Source: a virus. Taken from it: a DNA stretch of 64,000 bases. Both the position numbers and the translations under genes were made by a program. The number at the start of each line of letters is the position of its first letter. The first letter of the stretch is position 1. The stretch spans positions 1 to 64,000 of IMG/VR virus record IMGVR_UViG_3300033153_002115, one strand, 5' to 3'. A model generated the notes under the pieces. That model saw only the letters and a list, made by a program, of their open reading frames with translations, made no database searches and was not told the origin of the DNA. This document shows positions 7,725-17,411 of the stretch, piece after piece.

Positions 7725-8102
7725 ATGGAGTTAAATTTAAAAGCAGGCGATATCAGGAAAGCTATTGCTATGTATCTTGGTATACTGTACAAGTTCCATA
7801 AACTTACAGATAAAGAGATAGAGGTATTGACAGAAATCATCTATACTTATAAACAACTTAAAGATAAGTACGATTCCGCTGTAGCGGAGAAACTGTACCT
7901 GGATAAAAGTGCGCGTAAAGACATTACTGATAAATTTAAGATGAGTCGTCAGGTATTTAGGAACTACTTAGTTACTTTTAGAAAGAAAGGTATTATCTCT
8001 GGTGATACTTTAAAAGCAGCTTTTATTCCTGATTTCGGTAATATAAACCTTACGTTTAATATAAGATATGAAGGACAAGATACTCGAGAAGATAATAAAT
8101 GA
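7725..8102 (+). CDS. Helix-turn-helix protein
   Basis: The 125-residue product is helical and contains a probable HTH at residues about 60-95 (DITDKFKMSRQVFRNYLVTFRKKGIIS). It sits directly upstream of an IHF-like gene and the packaging genes, so it may be a regulator or a DNA-organising factor. It is the last gene in the window that ends in TGA. Confidence 0.6.
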   Translation: MELNLKAGDIRKAIAMYLGILYKFHKLTDKEIEVLTEIIYTYKQLKDKYDSAVAEKLYLDKSARKDITDKFKMSRQVFRNYLVTFRKKGIISGDTLKAAFIPDFGNINLTFNIRYEGQDTREDNK

Positions 8103-8319
8103 AGTAGCGAAAGAGATGGGTATAAGACCTAAAATTGTCTTTGCAGTGTATAGACACTTTCTTAATTATATCTACAAGATGATGACGAAAGTAAAGTTAA
8201 AGCATATGTCTAAAGAATACATAAGGAAACATGCAGTAAATATTAACATTCCCGGATTCGGGAGAATACTAAATAAATATGGCAAAACTATTAAAAGCAG
8301 AAAAGACAAAAGCAACTAA
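8068..8319 (+). CDS. IHF/HU-like DNA-binding protein
   Basis: The 83-residue product follows the HU/IHF-like pattern of crAss-like phages: N-terminal helices, a middle helix (FAVYRHFLNYIYKMM) and a beta-turn segment NINIPGFGRIL, followed by a basic tail. These proteins bend DNA and some are virion components of crAss-like phages. It overlaps the HTH gene by 35 nt and the co-chaperonin by 41 nt, so the block is tightly coupled. Confidence 0.65.
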   Translation: MKDKILEKIINEVAKEMGIRPKIVFAVYRHFLNYIYKMMTKVKLKHMSKEYIRKHAVNINIPGFGRILNKYGKTIKSRKDKSN

Positions 8320-8671
8320 AGAAAATCCACTTAAGTTGAGGTTATTCTATGATCACATTATAACTACTTGCAGGACTAAAGATGTAAGTCCTAGTGGTAT
8401 CATTCTTAATGCAGGTAAGGGTGAAGTATTAAATCGACAGAAAGTTCTGGCTTGTGGTCCTGGTTCTGGAGTTGAGGTAGGAGAAGAAGTAGAACTTAAT
8501 CCGGATACTTTTCCTAAGATAAAGGTGACACCTAAGACACACGGTGGTTACGAACATGGAATCGGACCGGACGGTACAGTAACAGTACCACCTGTTGAGT
8601 ACATCGACGACATACCTTATCTACGGGTAAATACACATAAATTAAAATGGGTATATGAGAAATCTGTTTAG
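8279..8671 (+). CDS. GroES-like co-chaperonin (Cpn10 fold)
   Basis: The 130-residue product matches the GroES pattern: LKLRLFYDHIITT at residues 19-31, then SGIIL near 41, a GKGEV turn, VLACGPGSGVEVGEEVEL near residues 57-74, and a closing strand KLKWVYEKS. A longer insertion (residues about 85-115) replaces the usual C-terminal part. Phage co-chaperonins such as T4 gp31 replace host GroES to fold the major capsid protein. Its position just before the packaging and capsid genes supports that role. Confidence 0.7.
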   Translation: MAKLLKAEKTKATKENPLKLRLFYDHIITTCRTKDVSPSGIILNAGKGEVLNRQKVLACGPGSGVEVGEEVELNPDTFPKIKVTPKTHGGYEHGIGPDGTVTVPPVEYIDDIPYLRVNTHKLKWVYEKSV

Positions 8672-9179
8672 TTTAAATTCGGACGGTCTTGTTGTCATAG
8701 AACCACAAGCCTGGTTAATAGATGCCTTTAAAGCTATTCGGGATAAGTATAAGGATCCCGGGATAGCTACTGTAGAGATGGGACTGATATGGTTTGCTGC
8801 AGATTATCGTTCTGACTTCAATACTATTTTAGAAGTAGAAGCTCGTGTAGCTAAGATTAGAAATGTAATTTACACTAATCGTAATCTACAGATAGATGAG
8901 AAGACGTATAAGGCTATCGAGTTTTATAAAGAAGAACAGGATACTACAAAGATTTTATTGATACGAGCTGTTAATAGTGGTTTATTACGTGCGATTGCTA
9001 CTATTGATAAAACAAATATGGATGATCTTGACGAAATAAAAGTCTTTTCAGATATCGTTACTAAACTACCAAATATGGTGGATAATATTGATAAACTAGA
9101 GGCTTTTGTTAAGAAAGAACAGCAACTAGATGATGGTGTTGTAGGTGCCGGTCAAAAAAGTATTTATGAAGATGGCTAA
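8655..9179 (+). CDS. Candidate terminase small subunit / conserved pre-TerL protein
   Basis: The 174-residue product has a mostly helical central region and an acidic C-terminus. No HTH is certain. It lies directly upstream of TerL, the usual place of a small terminase subunit, and overlaps the co-chaperonin gene by 17 nt. The call rests on position and size; it could instead be another crAss-like conserved head protein. Confidence 0.4.
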   Translation: MRNLFSLNSDGLVVIEPQAWLIDAFKAIRDKYKDPGIATVEMGLIWFAADYRSDFNTILEVEARVAKIRNVIYTNRNLQIDEKTYKAIEFYKEEQDTTKILLIRAVNSGLLRAIATIDKTNMDDLDEIKVFSDIVTKLPNMVDNIDKLEAFVKKEQQLDDGVVGAGQKSIYEDG

Positions 9180-9195
9180 AAATTTCATACATTTG
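9159..9195 (+). promoter_or_regulatory. Promoter upstream of terL
   Basis: TTTA, a 21-nt spacer and TACATTTG at 9188-9195 fit the Bacteroidota promoter TTTG-N19-21-TAnnTTTG with one mismatch at -33. The -7 box ends 18 nt before the terL ATG, the same layout as other late promoters in the window. Confidence 0.6.
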
Positions 9196-9213
9196 TAATT
9201 AAATGTGTGAAGT

Positions 9214-11388
9214 ATGGTAACTAGATTTAAAGAATCTACTGAGGAATATAGGGAATTAGTGAAAACTATAGATAGTATTACATTAGTACAACGTATGCTT
9301 GATCCTAATAGGAAAAAAGCTTCAGATTTACCTAGAGATAAATATGATAAGATTAAAATAAATGTAGCTGATCCGCATATATTAGAAAATACAAATTACT
9401 TTAGAAAGTCAGCTATAACTTTTGAGAAGTACGGACATTATACAGAAGCTTATCCATCAAAGGATCCCAATAGCCCTTATAGGAAGTTCTGGGATGAAGA
9501 GAAAAGAAGATGTATTGAAGGCTATATAAGAAAATTAGACGGCGAGTGGGTCACTGGCTACTACTACTTCTATCTGAACTATTGTCCTATAATGAAAGCA
9601 GAAATTATAGGGGAAGAACGTGCAGAGGATGGTAGTATTAAGTCAGAGAGAATAGAGGGATTTCCGGACTTTTGGGACGGGGATTACCTCTTTTTTCATT
9701 ATATAGATCAAGGAGATCTTAAAGGTAAACATGGTTCTGTGTTAAAGACCAGGGGTCGTGGTTATTCTTATAAAGCTGCTGCAATGTCTGCTAGAAATTA
9801 CGAGTTATTCGAGGCTAGTGCTTCTTATGCTTTTGCTAGTGATACTGAATATCTGGATACGGACGGGATACTAAATAAGACTTGGGATTTTTTAAACTTC
9901 GGTAATAAGTACATAGGGTTTGCTAAGAAGTTAAGACTTAAGGATACTATGATGGAGAAGAAAGCTGGTTATAAAAAACCAGGGGATCCAAGTGAGTTTG
10001 GGTTTATGTCTAGCATTACTGGCGTAACGATGAAGAATAATCCAGGTAAAGCAAGGGGAAAGAGAGGTAAACTTATACTCTGGGAAGAAGCCGGTATATT
10101 CCCTAACATTCTTAAGTCATGGCGTATTGCACAGAAGTCAATGGAACAAGGTCATCGTATATTCGGTTATATGGTAGCGTTCGGGACCGGAGGTGAAAAA
10201 GGGGCCAACTTTGAAGGACTTGAAGCTTTGTTCTATAAACCTAAAGCTTACAGAGTACACTTCGTAGAAAATGTATATGATGAGAATATTAAAGGACAGA
10301 CATGTGGATTCTTTCATCCGGAGTACTTGAATCGTTCGGATTGCTATGATAAAGAAGGTAACTCGGATGTAATAAAAGCTATGGAAGAAGTAATTAAGGT
10401 GCGCTTGGATATAAAGTATAGTGCAACTAATGCAGAAGATATAGCTCAGGCCAAAGCAGAAGAACCGTTTACACCGCAGGAAGCTATCATGCGTATAGAA
10501 GGAACCGTTTTTCCTGTAGATGAATTGAAAGAAAGGTTAGCTGAAATAGGGCCAAAAATTCCATCTTTCACAGCACCTCACTACATAGGGGATTTGGTTT
10601 GGGCTGGATCTGACAGTGTAACCTTTAAACCTAACTTTAATAAAACACCTATACGAGAGTGGCCAATCAAACGTGCCGACACTGAAGGAGCTGTAGAGAT
10701 ATTTGAGATGCCTAAGAGAGTAGATGGTGCTGTATCTAACATGCGATATATAGGAGGAGCAGATACTGTAGATGATGAATACGGTACTTCCTTGTTTTCT
10801 ATTTTTATAATGGATACCTTTACAGATAATATTGTAGCAGAGTGGACTGGTCGTTTTAGAAGAGCCTCTGATAATTTTGATCTGGCACTTAAACTTGCTA
10901 TTTACTATAACGCTATTATAAATTACGAGAACAAGCTGAAAGGTATGTTCGGGTATTTTGATAACAAGAATAAATTACACTACCTGGCAGATACACCAAG
11001 TGTACTAAAGGATATGGATTATGTAGCTAAGAGAGAAAGTTACGGTAATAAAGCTAAGGGCACTCCGCCTACAATGCAGATAAACGGGTATGGACGAAGA
11101 CTTCAGGCTGACTGGATGATAACCCATAACCTTTTCTATAAAGACTTGGCGTACAAACACATAAGAAGTATAGGGTATATAAGAGAAGCAATTAGTTGGA
11201 ATATTAATGGAAACTTTGATAGGATATCGGCAGGTATTATGTTATTTATATTAAGAGAAGACAGACTTAAAGGGTTACGTTCACAAAAAGAAGAAGACAG
11301 ACAAGAGGACTATGATAATGATCCATTCTTTAATGGAGACAAAGAGTTTACAGAACTACATTCAGAATTTGCAGATATAACATTATAA
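9214..11388 (+). CDS. terL: Terminase large subunit
   Basis: The 724-residue product is the DNA-packaging motor ATPase/nuclease. A deviant Walker A, TRGRGYSYK, is at residues 179-187 and a Walker B, LILWEEAG, at 287-294 with catalytic Glu after the aspartate-equivalent position. The C-terminal half carries the RNase H-like nuclease pattern with acidic residues in GGADTVDDEYG and later ENKLKGMF. Length and motif form match crAss-like terminases. It begins after its own promoter and is followed 9 nt later by the portal gene. Confidence 0.93.
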   Translation: MVTRFKESTEEYRELVKTIDSITLVQRMLDPNRKKASDLPRDKYDKIKINVADPHILENTNYFRKSAITFEKYGHYTEAYPSKDPNSPYRKFWDEEKRRCIEGYIRKLDGEWVTGYYYFYLNYCPIMKAEIIGEERAEDGSIKSERIEGFPDFWDGDYLFFHYIDQGDLKGKHGSVLKTRGRGYSYKAAAMSARNYELFEASASYAFASDTEYLDTDGILNKTWDFLNFGNKYIGFAKKLRLKDTMMEKKAGYKKPGDPSEFGFMSSITGVTMKNNPGKARGKRGKLILWEEAGIFPNILKSWRIAQKSMEQGHRIFGYMVAFGTGGEKGANFEGLEALFYKPKAYRVHFVENVYDENIKGQTCGFFHPEYLNRSDCYDKEGNSDVIKAMEEVIKVRLDIKYSATNAEDIAQAKAEEPFTPQEAIMRIEGTVFPVDELKERLAEIGPKIPSFTAPHYIGDLVWAGSDSVTFKPNFNKTPIREWPIKRADTEGAVEIFEMPKRVDGAVSNMRYIGGADTVDDEYGTSLFSIFIMDTFTDNIVAEWTGRFRRASDNFDLALKLAIYYNAIINYENKLKGMFGYFDNKNKLHYLADTPSVLKDMDYVAKRESYGNKAKGTPPTMQINGYGRRLQADWMITHNLFYKDLAYKHIRSIGYIREAISWNINGNFDRISAGIMLFILREDRLKGLRSQKEEDRQEDYDNDPFFNGDKEFTELHSEFADITL

Positions 11389-11397
11389 ATAAATATT

Positions 11398-13695
11398 ATG
11401 GCCAATATAATCAGATTACCTCAACAAAAGAAATCTTTCAGAACTAAGACTAAAGTTTGGAAAGAAGAAACTATTAACGCAATAGATAGTGGTATATCTT
11501 ATTTAAGTAACCAAGAAGTAAGGCGTTCAGTAATAGAAAAGACTATTAATGCAGAACTATTTGATGGTAAGCTTAATATGCAAGATGTACTGATGGTTGT
11601 AGATACTTCAAGTACTCTAAATGCCTATGTACCAAAGAAGATACAACATAGACCTATTTTACGTCCCAAGATAGAATTATTAGTGGGGGAAGCTACAAAA
11701 GAACCTTTCGACTGGGCTGTTATGGTTACGGATCCTAATAGTATCGCTAATAAAGAAGAGAACAAGAAAGCGGCTATTGACGAAAAGATTACTATGCTTC
11801 TTGAATCTGAGTATTCTGAAGAAGAACTACAAGTAAAGATGAAAGAATTGGACTTATACTTTAAGTATACCTGGAAAGACTTGAAAGAAGTACGTGCCAC
11901 TAAAATCCTAAAGCACTACTATAAAGCTTTAAAGATAGAAGAGAAGTTTAATGAGTGTATGATGGACAGGTTAGTCTACGGAGAAGAGTTACTGATGTTT
12001 GACATTATAGCCGGTGTTCCGGAAGCTATTAAACTGGATCCTAAAAAAGTACATACCTTATACTCTAGTCACTCTAATCGTATATCGGATTCGGACATTA
12101 TTGTTATAGAGGATTACTTCTCACCTGGGAAGTTAATTGATATGTACTATGATGAGTTAAAACCAGATGAAGTTGAGATGATCAATAAAGGTCTTGTATA
12201 TGACGATAATGGAGATGTACATAAACAAAACATGGTTAGTTCAGAAGGTATCATTATAGATGGTATGGTACAGGCCGCCTCTTTTGATCGTCCTTACTCT
12301 ATCAATGGTTCTACAGTAGATGGTAACGGTAATATTCGGCATTTAAAAGTTTTATGGCGTTCACTTAAACAGGTATATATTGTAAAAGGTATAGATCCGG
12401 AATCAGGAGAAAGATACGAAAAGGTAATGTCTGAAGAATACATACCTAATCAAGAATTAGGGGAAGAGGTAGATAAAGTATGGATAGAGGAGTGGTGGCA
12501 AGGTTCTAAGATAGGTAATAAGTTATATAAAAAAGTAGGGCCTCGTCCTGTGCAATTTAACTCTGAAGGTAATATATCTAAAGGTCATCCAGGTATAGTG
12601 GGCTATTTTAATTCTACATCTGGAGGAAAAGTTGTTTCTTTCCTATCAAAAATGAAACCTTATCAATACCTATATGATATCGTATGGGATAGGGTAATGG
12701 ATGCCTTGAAAAAGAACATGGGTAAAATAATGGAAGTTGATCTAGCTAAGATACCACGAGGGTGGACAGTAGAGAAATGGATGCATTATGCTTATAAAGG
12801 TGGTATAGCTTTTATTGATAGTTTTAAAGAAGTAACCAAAGGAGTAGCCACAGGTAAACTGGCAGGTACTTTTAATACATCCGGGAAAGTTCTGGATATG
12901 GAAACTGGTAATTACATACAACAACATATTAATTTACTACAGTTTATAAAAGCAGAGATGTCAGAGATTGTAGGTATTACGCCGCAAAGAGAAGGAGCTG
13001 TACAAGCTTCAGCTACTGTAGGAAGTACAGAAAGATCTGTAATGCAAAGTAACAATAATACAGCCTATGAGTTTTATCAACATCAACAATTTAAACTTGA
13101 GTCATTACAGATATTACTTGAAACAGCTAAAGTAGCTTTACGTGGTAATAAAAAGATGGCACAGAATATATTGGATGACTTCTCTCTCGAAGTATTTAGT
13201 ATTGATGGTGATGAATTCGTAGACAGTGACTACTCTATATTCATAACTGTATCTAAGAAATCTGCTGAAATGAAACAGAGTTTAGAGATGTATTCACAAG
13301 CATTTATGCAGAATGGAGGTAATTACGGTGTAGTATTAGATATCTTGTTCTCGGATAGTCTTGCAGAGAAGAGACGTAAAATAGAGTTGGCTGAGTTTGA
13401 TATGAAACAAGAGGCTAGAGCTCAACAAGAACAAGGAGCTAAAATGCAACAAGAACAACTTGCAGCTCAACAAGCAGAAAAAGAACAAGAACGTCAAACA
13501 AAGTTATACGAGGTGGATTCGAATAACGCCACTAAGATTATACTTAAAGAGATGGAACAGGAAGGAGTTGATAAGCAGATCAACCAGGATGCTACAGAAA
13601 ACAAAGAAGATATATTAATGCGTATTAAGGAGTTAGCAGGTAAAATGACTATTGAACGTGAAAAGATACAAAAACAGAAGACAACAGCAGCGTAA
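11398..13695 (+). CDS. Portal protein
   Basis: The 765-residue product is the dodecameric head vertex through which DNA passes. It follows TerL directly and has portal-like composition: an alpha/beta stem region with aromatic strands, a clip/crown segment with VGITPQREGAVQASATVG, and a long Gln/Glu-rich C-terminal coiled coil (residues about 660-765) typical of crAss-like portals. About 100 nt without a gene follow. Confidence 0.85.
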   Translation: MANIIRLPQQKKSFRTKTKVWKEETINAIDSGISYLSNQEVRRSVIEKTINAELFDGKLNMQDVLMVVDTSSTLNAYVPKKIQHRPILRPKIELLVGEATKEPFDWAVMVTDPNSIANKEENKKAAIDEKITMLLESEYSEEELQVKMKELDLYFKYTWKDLKEVRATKILKHYYKALKIEEKFNECMMDRLVYGEELLMFDIIAGVPEAIKLDPKKVHTLYSSHSNRISDSDIIVIEDYFSPGKLIDMYYDELKPDEVEMINKGLVYDDNGDVHKQNMVSSEGIIIDGMVQAASFDRPYSINGSTVDGNGNIRHLKVLWRSLKQVYIVKGIDPESGERYEKVMSEEYIPNQELGEEVDKVWIEEWWQGSKIGNKLYKKVGPRPVQFNSEGNISKGHPGIVGYFNSTSGGKVVSFLSKMKPYQYLYDIVWDRVMDALKKNMGKIMEVDLAKIPRGWTVEKWMHYAYKGGIAFIDSFKEVTKGVATGKLAGTFNTSGKVLDMETGNYIQQHINLLQFIKAEMSEIVGITPQREGAVQASATVGSTERSVMQSNNNTAYEFYQHQQFKLESLQILLETAKVALRGNKKMAQNILDDFSLEVFSIDGDEFVDSDYSIFITVSKKSAEMKQSLEMYSQAFMQNGGNYGVVLDILFSDSLAEKRRKIELAEFDMKQEARAQQEQGAKMQQEQLAAQQAEKEQERQTKLYEVDSNNATKIILKEMEQEGVDKQINQDATENKEDILMRIKELAGKMTIEREKIQKQKTTAA

Positions 13696-13742
13696 TAAAC
13701 ACTGTGCAGTTTAGTAATAAAGACCCTAGATTTATACTCATT

Positions 13743-13769
13743 TTTGTAATAAACTATTTATTATATTTG
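13743..13769 (+). promoter_or_regulatory. Promoter upstream of scaffold-like gene
   Basis: A perfect -7 box, TATATTTG, lies at 13762-13769, 22 nt before the ATG at 13792. The nearest TTTG is only 15 nt upstream, shorter than the usual 19-21, so the -33 element is weak. Confidence 0.45.
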
Positions 13770-13791
13770 TAAACATAAACATTAGTACACT

Positions 13792-14931
13792 ATGGCAGGA
13801 TTAGAAGAAGAATTAGATATTAGCATGTTGGATAATGCTCTTATCGACAGTCTCGGCGTCATTGACGAGGGGATGGAAGAAGAAACTAAACCGGAGATAA
13901 AAATACCGGAGGTAGTAGAAACTGAGAACATAACCAAAGAAAAGGTTATAGAAAAGAAAGAAGTAACTAAAGAGGACGTCGATAAGGTGGTAGATGTCCT
14001 TGAAAATATAGAAAGTAAAACGTCAGAAGAGAAGGATGACTCTGGTACTGAAGATCCACCTGCCACCTCAGTATATCCAGCTTTGGCTGAATTTCTAAAA
14101 GAAAGAGGAGTTATTTCTTCTCTTGATGACGTTTCTGGTATTAAAACAGAGGATGACTTTGTAAAGGTGGTACAAGAAGAAATAGAGGCTAGTAAATATG
14201 CTAACTTGACAGATAAACAGGTTATGTATATGAAAGCCATGGAAGCAGGAATGGATGAGCAATTAACAAGGAATACTATTAATACTATAGAAAACCTTGG
14301 GGAAATCAGTGAGAAGGATATCCAAGATAACAAGGAATTAAGAGTCGAGTTGATTCGCGAGGACTTGAAAACTCAAGGATGGGAGGATGCCAGGATATCT
14401 AAACAGATTGATAGGCTTGTTCAAAGTGGGGATGATATAGAAGAAGCTTTCCATTCTAAAGCAAATATCGTAACACGGAATAAAGAACAATTTGAAGCAG
14501 ATCAAAAACAGAAAGTAGATGCTCAGGAAGCTGCAAAACAAATTGAACTAGACCAATTAAAAAGGTTAAAAGATGAAGTGTATGGTATGAACACAGCTTT
14601 TGGTTCTGTAAAAGTAGATGGAGTGTTAAAAGATAAAATCTATAATGCGATAACTACCGCCACAGAAACAACAAAAGAAGGAGTTCCGGTTAATGCGCTT
14701 ACTGCAGACAGATTAAAAGATCCGGTAGACTTCGAAAAAAGGTTGTATACTGCTTATGTATTAACCAATGGTTTTGCAGATATGGGCAATTTACAACGTA
14801 AGGCTGAGAATAAAGCAGCCAGAAGATTAAGAGAGGCAGTACAAAGCACAGGCGTAGAAATGAGCGCCACTGGTGCAGGTTTATTTAAACCTGATCTCAG
14901 TAACATGCCAGATATTGTCGGTATAGATTAG
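13792..14931 (+). CDS. Probable scaffolding / head assembly protein
   Basis: The 379-residue product is highly acidic and low-complexity in its first 90 residues, then helical with a long Lys/Glu/Gln-rich coiled region near residues 220-265. It sits between portal and major capsid genes, the standard place for scaffolding proteins, and has the expected composition. No protease domain is seen. It ends in TAG. Confidence 0.55.
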   Translation: MAGLEEELDISMLDNALIDSLGVIDEGMEEETKPEIKIPEVVETENITKEKVIEKKEVTKEDVDKVVDVLENIESKTSEEKDDSGTEDPPATSVYPALAEFLKERGVISSLDDVSGIKTEDDFVKVVQEEIEASKYANLTDKQVMYMKAMEAGMDEQLTRNTINTIENLGEISEKDIQDNKELRVELIREDLKTQGWEDARISKQIDRLVQSGDDIEEAFHSKANIVTRNKEQFEADQKQKVDAQEAAKQIELDQLKRLKDEVYGMNTAFGSVKVDGVLKDKIYNAITTATETTKEGVPVNALTADRLKDPVDFEKRLYTAYVLTNGFADMGNLQRKAENKAARRLREAVQSTGVEMSATGAGLFKPDLSNMPDIVGID

Positions 14932-14957
14932 TAAACAACCCTTTAAAATAGATAAAA

Positions 14958-16448
14958 ATGAGTTTAAATTTAGGTAAATTTCAGATGACTGAAGTAAAAG
15001 ACTTTGCTGGTTTGGTTACAGCAAATCAATTAGGTCTGTTATTTCAAAATAAGCCTCAAGTACTTCAAAGTTCTATTGTAAGGTTTTTAGCTGGATCAGG
15101 AGTTCGCACCATTTCTGGGGAACTTGAAAAGATTCCGAAAGAAACCTTAGATGTAGAAGAAGATTTTACTTGGAGACTTACAGGACATGATGAGAAAAAC
15201 GTTCCATTACTTTATGCTACTGTTGCAGGTACTATTGTTGCTGCCCAAACGGAAAATGGTAAAGATGGTGAAGAGATTGTATTAGTGTTCCCGGAAAAAT
15301 ACTTCTCTGACGTTAATGTACTTGTTGGTGAAAAGAATGAAATCTATCAATTCCGTGTAGTAGCCCCTGCAGTATCTGTAGAAGATGGCTGGGCTTATAC
15401 TACTAAGTTGATGGGTGCCGCTGCTAAGACTGGTGTTCCACCAGCAGAAATTATTGGAGGAAAAAGATTCTCTAAAGACTTCTCACCTGTGGAAGATACT
15501 ATGTCTATCAAAGGTGGTGATATCACTTTCACTTCTCCTATCGATATGAGAAATGGCTTTACTACTTTACGTATGGAACATAAGGTTCCTGGTAATATGA
15601 TGGACAGAAAGGTTGCTGGTACATTCGTAGGTCATACTCAAGAAGGAGACGTTAAAGAATTCACTGTTTGGATGCTTTACGCAGAATGGGAATTTGAAAA
15701 GCAATGGGAACGTGAAAAAGCTCGTGCTTATATGTTTGCTCGCTCTAACAGAAATGAAGACGGATCTTACACTGATTTAGGAGCCTCTGGTTTCTATATT
15801 AAGCAAGGTGCTGGATTACGTGAGCAAATGGAAGTATCTAATGTAACTTTTACTGATGATATTACTATCGAACTACTTGAAAGTATTCTTACTGATATGG
15901 TAGAAGGTAGAGAAGATGTGGAAAATGTTGCTGAATTTGTAATACGTACAGGACGAAGAGGTGCTTCTCAAATCTCGAAAGCGGCTGCTACAGAAGCTTC
16001 AGGTTGGAATAACCTTACTACTTATAATCCTGAGTTGATTCAAACAACTTCTTCTAACTTACACTCACGTTCACTTAAAGGTGGATTCCAATTTACCGAG
16101 TGGTTACTTCCTAATAACATTGTACTTAAAGTTGAAGTTGATAACAGCTATGATAGTAAAGTTCGTAACAAGATTAATCACCCTAGTGGTGGTGTAGCTG
16201 AAAGTTACAGAATGGACATTATCTTTATGGGATCGATGGACACTAATAACATTGTAAGATTAGGAACTAAAGCCGGTGATATGAGAGGTTATTTAGCTGG
16301 TTTCCGTAATCCTTGGACTGGTGAACTTAATAACATGCATATGGGAACACAGGAGGATAGCGCTACTTATACTCGTTACGGGTCACTAGGGGCTGCAATT
16401 AAAGATCCTTCTAGGACTGCGGTTATACTTCCAACTTTACTCGAATAA
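14958..16448 (+). CDS. Major capsid protein (crAss-like)
   Basis: The 496-residue product is the main head protein. Order after portal and scaffold, length near 490 residues, and regions such as GAGLREQMEVSNVTF and RGYLAGFRNPWTG agree with crAss-like HK97-fold capsid proteins. Its DNA favours GGT, CGT and ACT codons more than neighbouring genes, as expected for a highly expressed gene. A stable hairpin follows 10 nt after its stop. Confidence 0.88.
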   Translation: MSLNLGKFQMTEVKDFAGLVTANQLGLLFQNKPQVLQSSIVRFLAGSGVRTISGELEKIPKETLDVEEDFTWRLTGHDEKNVPLLYATVAGTIVAAQTENGKDGEEIVLVFPEKYFSDVNVLVGEKNEIYQFRVVAPAVSVEDGWAYTTKLMGAAAKTGVPPAEIIGGKRFSKDFSPVEDTMSIKGGDITFTSPIDMRNGFTTLRMEHKVPGNMMDRKVAGTFVGHTQEGDVKEFTVWMLYAEWEFEKQWEREKARAYMFARSNRNEDGSYTDLGASGFYIKQGAGLREQMEVSNVTFTDDITIELLESILTDMVEGREDVENVAEFVIRTGRRGASQISKAAATEASGWNNLTTYNPELIQTTSSNLHSRSLKGGFQFTEWLLPNNIVLKVEVDNSYDSKVRNKINHPSGGVAESYRMDIIFMGSMDTNNIVRLGTKAGDMRGYLAGFRNPWTGELNNMHMGTQEDSATYTRYGSLGAAIKDPSRTAVILPTLLE

Positions 16449-16457
16449 ATAATGCCT

Positions 16458-16481
16458 GGGGAAGTGCACTAGTACTTCCTC
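16458..16481 (+). terminator. Hairpin after capsid gene (partial terminator or mRNA stabiliser)
   Basis: GGGGAAGT pairs with ACTTCCTC over 8 bp around an 8-nt loop, beginning 10 nt after the capsid stop. No T tract follows directly, so it is more likely a stabiliser or attenuator than a full terminator. Confidence 0.45.
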
Positions 16482-16523
16482 ACCATTATATGAGAATTAA
16501 TTTTAATTTTAAATACGGCAGGT

Positions 16524-17411
16524 ATGGAAGAAGTAACAGAAGAGATTACTAAAGTAACGAAAAGGGTGGACTTTGAGTTACCGAATGAGATCGTTCAGGT
16601 TAACTTTGTTAAAAGACAAAGAGGATCGATAACGAATAAAAAACATATCCTTTATGGGGGTATGATGGAAGGAAGTAAAAGAACTTTCGTTCCAAAAAGA
16701 TCACGTAGTACTTTTAAATATGAAAAGATACTGACTAAAGAAGAGCAAGTTTACTTAGAACCTGCAATGGGTTTAGTAAAAAACGGGTTAAATCCTTACT
16801 TATCAGATGATAATTTTTGGGATACAATAAAAGTTGAGTTATTAAAAGAAGGTATTAAGTTAAATTTAAGTGACCCTATAGATTATATTAGATGGAAGAT
16901 CTTATTAACTTATGCTAATACAGTAGCCCCTACTTTAGCAGAATTAAAACGTCAAAATAAGCAGACTTATATGTTTGTTATTGTACGTGATGGTGAGCAA
17001 GAAAATAGTAAAGTTGAGTCTTTCAATGTAAAAAAAGAAGCTTACAAAATTGTTGATAAAGTAGAAACAAGTACAGAAAGACTTAAAGAGTTCTTATATT
17101 TAATGGGAGTTAGGGTTTCACCTGATACAAGCATTACTTGGATTAAGTCAAAACTTGCTGATTTGGTGGAGTTAGATCCTGGTAAAATAGTAGAAGTATA
17201 TAATACAGATAACTATGCTGTACGAGGTCTTATTGCAAGGGCTGTATTATCAGGTGTGATTAAGGAAGTTAACGGTTTGTATCATTTAGAAGACGGTATT
17301 GCACTTTGTGGAGAAGGGGAATCTCCTTCACTTTCAAATGCAGTCAAGTTCTTAGCACACAATAACAATGCGGATATCCGTAATAGAGTTGACGCTAAAT
17401 TAGGTAAATAA
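16524..17411 (+). CDS. Conserved head protein following capsid gene
   Basis: The 295-residue product has a basic, beta-rich N-terminal part (residues 20-70) and a helical C-terminal half. It is found directly after the capsid gene, as in other crAss-like genomes where this position codes an auxiliary head protein. Function is inferred from position; no motif is visible. Its stop overlaps the next start as TAATG. Confidence 0.55.
   Translation: MEEVTEEITKVTKRVDFELPNEIVQVNFVKRQRGSITNKKHILYGGMMEGSKRTFVPKRSRSTFKYEKILTKEEQVYLEPAMGLVKNGLNPYLSDDNFWDTIKVELLKEGIKLNLSDPIDYIRWKILLTYANTVAPTLAELKRQNKQTYMFVIVRDGEQENSKVESFNVKKEAYKIVDKVETSTERLKEFLYLMGVRVSPDTSITWIKSKLADLVELDPGKIVEVYNTDNYAVRGLIARAVLSGVIKEVNGLYHLEDGIALCGEGESPSLSNAVKFLAHNNNADIRNRVDAKLGK

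Noticed and set aside
13782-14333. Long reverse-strand open frame opposite the scaffold-like gene
   Set aside because: It is a Ser/Leu-rich mirror of the acidic, low-complexity forward gene, has no regulatory site and no protein-like features.
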